In this document: piece after piece, positions 7,047-10,340 of the stretch
Position numbering within the stretch: position 1 is the first letter of the stretch
Layout of the letters: each line of letters begins with the position of its first letter
Source of the DNA: an uncultured bacterium
GTDB lineage: Bacteria > Omnitrophota > Gorgyraeia > Gorgyraeales > Gorgyraeaceae
Direction: 5' to 3'
NCBI GenBank assembly: GCA_913009675.1
Contig: CAJVXD010000023.1
Span: forward strand, 1-10,340
DNA length: 10,340 bases
Made by a program: the position numbers and the translations under genes
Notes under the pieces: model-generated
What the model saw: the letters and a program-made list of their open reading frames with translations, nothing else
What the model was told of the DNA's origin: nothing
Database searches by the model: none

Positions 7047-7475
7047 TTGAATAATGTGCAAATTATTTTACGATTGGTAATAAGTGCGATATTGGGCGGC
7101 TTCATAGGTTTCGAACGGGGAATGCATAACAAAAGGACGGCTGGTTTCAGGACGCACATACTTGTCTGTCTTGGGTCGGCATTGATTATGCTGACCTCAA
7201 TTTATATGTTTCAGCTTTATGGCGGCAAGGCATCTGTGGACCCAGGGAGGATTGCGGCAGGTGTAGTAACCGGCATAGGTTTTTTAGGGGCGGGGACCAT
7301 TATTCGCTCTGGGGCATCTGTTACCGGCCTTACGACAGCCGCAAGCCTGTGGACTGTTTCAGCTATAGGATTAGCTATAGGCAGCGGGTTGTATACAGCG
7401 GGCTGTGCAACAACAGTAATCGTATTCACCGTGCTCTATCTGCTGCGAAAGGTCCCAATAGAAAGAAAGCAGTAA
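7047..7475 (+). CDS. MgtC/SapB-family membrane protein
   Basis: This is a multi-span inner-membrane protein of the MgtC/SapB family, some members of which affect growth at low magnesium, acid resistance or intracellular survival; many have unknown roles. From the TTG at 7047 it is about 142 residues, which fits the single-domain form (no C-terminal ACT-like extension). Family motifs are ILGGFIGFERGMHNKRTAGFRTH, then VCLGSALIMLTS, DPGRIAAGVVTGIGFLGAG, TIIRSGASVTGLTTAASLWT and a final hydrophobic segment before a basic tail. The TTG start is chosen because GAGG at 7037-7040 is six bases upstream and because the product then begins just before the first membrane segment. The frame stays open to 6996, but that part runs into a perfect palindrome and is unlike the family. 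Substrate or ligand is not known. Confidence 0.92.
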   Translation: MNNVQIILRLVISAILGGFIGFERGMHNKRTAGFRTHILVCLGSALIMLTSIYMFQLYGGKASVDPGRIAAGVVTGIGFLGAGTIIRSGASVTGLTTAASLWTVSAIGLAIGSGLYTAGCATTVIVFTVLYLLRKVPIERKQ

Positions 7476-7495
7476 ACAGGGCGCTGTTAAAATAG

Positions 7496-7545
7496 TGATT
7501 ACGCAGATGACTTGTCGCGGCGAGACAAGCTGTGTAATCATTTTT
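7496..7545 (+). terminator. Terminator-like hairpin with short T run before the bactofilin gene
   Basis: The outer stem is TGATTACGCAG 7496-7506 with CTGTGTAATCA 7530-7540 (11 bp, one G-U pair). After a bulged ATGA comes an inner stem CTTGTC 7511-7516 with GACAAG 7524-7529 and a 7-base loop. Five T residues follow at 7541-7545. It starts about 20 bases after the MgtC-like stop and ends six bases before the AGGAGG of the next gene. The T run is short, so termination may be partial, or the hairpin may act as an attenuator or 5' UTR structure. Confidence 0.5.
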
Positions 7546-7550
7546 GAAGA

Positions 7551-7557
7551 AGGAGGG
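7551..7557 (+). promoter_or_regulatory. Strong ribosome binding site of the bactofilin gene
   Basis: AGGAGGG lies six to seven bases before the ATG at 7564. It decides this start over an upstream in-frame GTG at 7495 that lies inside the hairpin. Confidence 0.85.
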
Positions 7558-7563
7558 CGGCTC

Positions 7564-8082
7564 ATGGCAAGAAGAGATAGAAACGAGCAAAAGATTCTGG
7601 ATGTAGATGCGAGTATGCAGGGTACCCTTATTTTTAATGACCCGGTAAATCTTAGGATAAACGGGAATTTTGAGGGTAGTCTGGATACAAAAGGAAGGCT
7701 TACCATAGGAGAAAATGCAACAGTCCGTGCGGATGTAAAGGGCGAAGAGATAGTGGTAGAGGGAAAGATAACCGGCAATATCATTGCCAAGAAGCAGCTA
7801 AATATCCTTTCAAGGGCTCACGTAGTAGGGGATATAACAACGCCTATCCTGGGAGTGGAGACAGGCGCAGTCATGCAGGGCAAATGCCAGATGCTTAGTC
7901 GCCCGGACCAAAAGGGAAGGGTCTTTAATACGATTGAACTGGCAAAATATCTAGAGGTAGAGGTCTCCAATATAATGGAATGGGCTGATTCGGGCAAGAT
8001 ACCGGCATTCAAAGAAGACAACGAGTGGAGATTCAATAGAACACACATAGATGAGTGGATAGCTAAGGAGAAGACGAGGTAA
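7564..8082 (+). CDS. Bactofilin fused to a C-terminal excisionase-type HTH domain
   Basis: Bactofilins are small cytoskeletal proteins that polymerise without nucleotide and organise envelope enzymes, polarity or stalks. This 172-residue protein has a bactofilin-like beta-helix at about 15-110. The visible pattern is repeated short strands with glycine/valine turns: LIFNDPVNLRINGNFEGSL, RLTIGENATVRADVKG, EIVVEGKITGNIIA, LNILSRAHVVGDI. Then, after SRPDQKGRV, residues 121-167 look like a MerR/excisionase-type winged HTH (FNTIELAKYLEVEVSNIMEW, SGKIPAFKEDNEWRF, HIDEWI). Most bactofilins end soon after the beta-helix, so the HTH is an added domain. A related HTH is encoded by the next gene 12 bases downstream, which suggests a shared function or duplication. 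Whether the HTH binds DNA or only protein is unknown. Confidence 0.9.
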   Translation: MARRDRNEQKILDVDASMQGTLIFNDPVNLRINGNFEGSLDTKGRLTIGENATVRADVKGEEIVVEGKITGNIIAKKQLNILSRAHVVGDITTPILGVETGAVMQGKCQMLSRPDQKGRVFNTIELAKYLEVEVSNIMEWADSGKIPAFKEDNEWRFNRTHIDEWIAKEKTR

Positions 8083-8093
8083 ACCTACACATT

Positions 8094-8393
8094 ATGATGA
8101 AAAAATTTTTGACTGTCAGGGAGGCCGCAGGCTATCTCGGTATCTCCGAAGATGAATTAGAAGTCATGGTAGAAAAAGATAAGATACCTACCTATAAAAT
8201 AGGGGGGGTTTACACAAGGCTTAGCCTTGACGACCTAAATATATATCGTCGTAAGATCCCTCGCCGCCCCAGTGGCCAGGAAAGTGGGAGGCACTTCATT
8301 GCGGACGATATAAAGGATTTCTTTTATTTTAACGATTTTTATATCCTTTCGTGCATCGTGATTATAATCATCCTGTATTTTATATTTAAATGA
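8094..8393 (+). CDS. Tail-anchored protein with an excisionase-type HTH domain
   Basis: This is a 99-residue protein of unknown function. Residues 4-55 are an HTH of the excisionase/MerR type (FLTVREAAGYLGISEDELEV, KDKIPTYKIGGVYTRLSLDDL). A basic, proline-containing linker follows (RRKIPRRPSG), then an acidic/aromatic segment, and a hydrophobic stretch at about 82-98 (FYILSCIVIIIILYFIF) that ends one residue before the C-terminus. It would therefore be a tail-anchored membrane protein with the HTH in the cytoplasm. The HTH aligns by eye with that of the upstream bactofilin along its whole length. Two ATGs occur in a row at 8094 and 8097; no strong ribosome binding site is seen, so coupling to the bactofilin gene 12 bases upstream is likely. 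The stop overlaps an ATG at 8390 in the larB frame. Plasmid or phage excisionase is an alternative name for the domain, but no mobile element is visible here. Confidence 0.85.
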   Translation: MMKKFLTVREAAGYLGISEDELEVMVEKDKIPTYKIGGVYTRLSLDDLNIYRRKIPRRPSGQESGRHFIADDIKDFFYFNDFYILSCIVIIIILYFIFK

Positions 8394-8440
8394 GCTCGCA
8401 GTATGGGCCGGGATTATCCGTAAGGTATTTCAGGAATAAT

Positions 8441-9184
8441 ATGGATTGCAGAAAATCGATAAAGAAGCTGTTAAAAGACCTTTGCTCCGGAGAGATTACG
8501 ACGAAGAAGGCCTATGAGCTAATCAAGGACCTCCCGTATAAAGATTTGAATTTTGCGCGATTGGACCATCATAGGCTGCTTCGTAAGGGATTCGGCGAGG
8601 TTGTTTATTGCGAAGGAAAGACGCCCCGCCAGCTTAAAAAGATACTCGATAATATCCTGAAAAGGGACAGCTATATACTTTTTACACGTGCCAGCAGGGA
8701 GGCGTATCTATTTTTAAAAAGATACCACCCCCAGTTGAAATATAATGAACTAGCCAGGATGATTTACATAAAAAAGCACCGGCCCCGGAAGAGAAGGCCT
8801 GTCCTGATCCTTACGGCAGGGACAGGCGATATCCCTATAGCCGAAGAGGCAAGGTTAACGCTTGAGATCATGGGGAACAGGGTAAAGGTGCTCTGCGATG
8901 TAGGGGTGGCGGGCATACACAGATTATTCGATAAACTGACTGAGCTCTCGAGGACAAATGTTATTATTATTATTGCGGGCATGGAAGGTGCGCTCGCGAG
9001 TGTCGTAGCGGGCCTTACAGACAGGCCTGTAATAGCAGTGCCCACGAGCATTGGGTACGGTGCGAGTTTTAAAGGCCTTGCACCGTTATTGACAATGATG
9101 AATAGCTGTGCGCCCGGGGTTAGTGTTGTGAATATTGATAACGGATTCGGTGCGGGATATTTTGCGAGTTTGATAAATAAGTAA
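8441..9184 (+). CDS. larB: Nickel-pincer cofactor biosynthesis protein LarB
   Basis: LarB carboxylates and hydrolyses nicotinic acid adenine dinucleotide to give pyridinium-3,5-biscarboxylic acid mononucleotide, the first step of the nickel-pincer nucleotide cofactor used by lactate racemase LarA and its relatives. The C-terminal two thirds are PurE-like: VLILTAGTGDIPIAEEA, LCDVGVAGIHRLFDKL, IIAGMEGALASVVAGL, PVIAVPTSIGYGASFKGL, LLTMMNSCAPGVSVVNIDNG. The N-terminal part has LPYKDLNFARLDHHRLLRKGFGEVVYCEGKT, which is characteristic of LarB and sets it apart from PurE. From 8441 the product is 247 residues, the usual length, with CAGGA at 8431-8435 upstream. An ATG at 8390 would add 17 residues and overlap the previous stop as ATGA; it is possible but has no ribosome binding site. 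No larA, larC or larE is visible nearby. Confidence 0.92.
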   Translation: MDCRKSIKKLLKDLCSGEITTKKAYELIKDLPYKDLNFARLDHHRLLRKGFGEVVYCEGKTPRQLKKILDNILKRDSYILFTRASREAYLFLKRYHPQLKYNELARMIYIKKHRPRKRRPVLILTAGTGDIPIAEEARLTLEIMGNRVKVLCDVGVAGIHRLFDKLTELSRTNVIIIIAGMEGALASVVAGLTDRPVIAVPTSIGYGASFKGLAPLLTMMNSCAPGVSVVNIDNGFGAGYFASLINK

Positions 9185-9193
9185 AGTGCTCAT

Positions 9194-10292
9194 ATGATAC
9201 GTAACCAGGATATCGTAAAAGAGGTTTTGAGGAATATATGGTTTCTGGATGACAAAAAAATTAAAAAAGGCCTGGAAGAACAATTGGAATCCAAAAGGCC
9301 CCTTCACGATGTTTTTGTGAAACTTGGTTATATATCGAAGAGAAAGGTAGGCAAGACCCTTATCCCCCAGATAGGGATACCGCCTCTTCCGTTATCCCCT
9401 AAAGAGATCGATAAAAGGAACTTAAATCTTCTGCCTTCAAAGATTGCCTTGCTGCATAGAATAGTGCCCTTGCGGCGAGAGGGGGATATGCTTATCTTGG
9501 GCACAGATTACCCCCTGAATCTTCTTGCTGAGAGAAATCTGGGAACTATTGTAGGCTTACCTGTAGGCCTTGAGCTTATCCGTACGCAGGATCTAGAAGA
9601 GACATTAGAACACCTTTATGTCTCTAAGGCGGCATCGGCACATGGTCTTGGAAATACCCCGGAGGGCATAAAGGAGGCCGAGGCAAAAGGGGATGCCCCT
9701 ATAATAAAACTGGTAAATATGATAATAGGCGAGGCAGTAAGGAGAAGGGCAAGCGATATACACCTGGAGCCCCTCGAGAATAAATTCCGGGTGCGTTACA
9801 GGATCGACGGTGTGCTGCATGAGGTTTCCGGCCCTCCTAAGAATCTCGAGGGGTCGGTTATCAGCAGATTGAAGATAATGGCAGGCATGGATATAGCGGA
9901 AAAACGGCTGCCTCAAGACGGCAGGATAAATATAAGATTAGACAGAAGGGAACTGGATCTCAGGGTCTCAAGTCTGCCGGGCATACATGGGGAAAGCCTC
10001 GTCATGAGAATACTTGACAAGTCAAGTTTTCTGGTTGGGCTCGAGGACCTGGGTTTTTTACCGGGCCAGAGAAAGGCAATAGAGAAGCTTATAACTATGC
10101 CTAACGGTATGTTACTGCTTACAGGCCCTGCGGGCAGCGGAAAGACGACGACGCTTTACGCGATCCTCAAGCGTATTAATCAGAAAGAGCGAAAGGTCAT
10201 TACCATAGAAGATCCTGTGGAATATCAGCTGGAGGGCATAAATCAGGTTCAGGTAGAGCCGCGGATAGGGCTTACATTTGCAGGAGGGCTCA
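9194..10292 (+). CDS. gspE: GspE/PilB-type secretion or type IV pilus assembly ATPase, 3' truncated
   Basis: This hexameric cytoplasmic ATPase powers pseudopilus or pilus assembly in type II secretion or type IV pili. The 366 visible residues start with an MshEN/T2SSE N-terminal region (about 15-145). The N2 core follows with DIHLEPLENKFRVRYRIDGVLHEV, LKIMAGMDIAEKRLPQDGRI and DLRVSSLPGIHGESLVMRIL. Walker A is GPAGSGKTT at 311-319 and the Asp box is TIEDPVEYQ at 337-345, then QVQVEPRIGLTFAGGL. The gene ends at the 3' adapter: residues after Leu366 (reading IGRAHV in frame) and the following TGA are adapter, so Walker B, the His box and the C-terminus are missing. In the N-terminal cyclic-di-GMP-type motif, the register fits residues 36-59 but the usual Arg and Gly are Pro36 and His38. 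The start is nine bases after larB with a weak ribosome binding site. GspE and PilB cannot be told apart here. Confidence 0.93.
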
Positions 10293-10340
10293 AGATCGGA
10301 AGAGCACACGTCTGAACTCCAGTCACACTGATATATCTCG
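10293..10340 (+). other. Illumina index adapter at the 3' end (library contamination)
   Basis: AGATCGGAAGAGCACACGTC starts at 10293 and continues through the Read 2 adapter to index ACTGATAT and the first bases of P7 (ATCTCG). The first A could be a genomic base or the ligation A-tail. It is the exact reverse complement of 117-164, so both contig ends carry the same library index. Confidence 0.98.

Noticed and set aside
7495..7563. GTG start at 7495 for the bactofilin gene
   Set aside because: The added codons are the terminator-like hairpin; the strong AGGAGGG and ATG at 7564 fit the family N-terminus.
8094..8393. Phage or plasmid excisionase indicating an integrated mobile element
   Set aside because: The HTH type is shared, but there is no integrase, attachment site or phage gene nearby and the C-terminal membrane anchor is not an excisionase feature.
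117..10340. 48-bp terminal inverted repeat suggesting a transposon or linear replicon
   Set aside because: Both copies are the same Illumina index adapter in opposite orientation.

Overview
The window is an adapter-bounded bacterial contig. Bases 1-164 and 10293-10340 are Illumina library sequence: read-through junk, a 13-base T run and a full P7 index adapter on the left, and the reverse complement of the same indexed adapter on the right. Only about 165-10292 is biological. Both terminal genes are cut by the adapters, not by any real genomic event.

The biological part reads as a chromosomal housekeeping segment, with every gene on the plus strand and tightly packed. GatCAB suggests an organism that makes Gln-tRNA and/or Asn-tRNA by transamidation. 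The mix of bactofilin, small excisionase-type HTH proteins, LarB and a GspE/PilB ATPase suits an uncultivated Gram-negative-type (diderm) lineage, for example Omnitrophota or a neighbouring candidate phylum. That assignment is inference from gene style and order, not demonstrated.

Layout: rsmA (5' truncated), a small DUF4870-type membrane protein, gatC-gatA-gatB, a 149-bp nested palindromic element, a secreted S41 C-terminal processing protease (ctpA), tsaD, a composite palindrome, an MgtC-family membrane protein, a terminator-like hairpin, a bactofilin fused to an excisionase-type HTH, a tail-anchored protein with a related HTH, larB, and gspE/pilB (3' truncated).

Functionally, rsmA, gatCAB and tsaD all serve translation fidelity: 16S rRNA dimethylation, tRNA-dependent amidation and tRNA t6A. 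The protease, MgtC-like protein, bactofilin, tail-anchored HTH protein and secretion/pilus ATPase belong to the envelope. LarB is an isolated step of nickel-pincer cofactor synthesis with no visible partner.

The most interesting biological signals are (a) the intergenic hairpins that sit a few bases after stop codons, two of them long near-perfect or perfect palindromes preceded by a small hairpin with a similar purine-rich loop, and (b) two adjacent genes carrying related excisionase-type HTH domains, one on a bactofilin and one on a membrane tail anchor. The most important practical signal is the adapter contamination, which creates a false 48-bp terminal inverted repeat and a false protein C-terminus.
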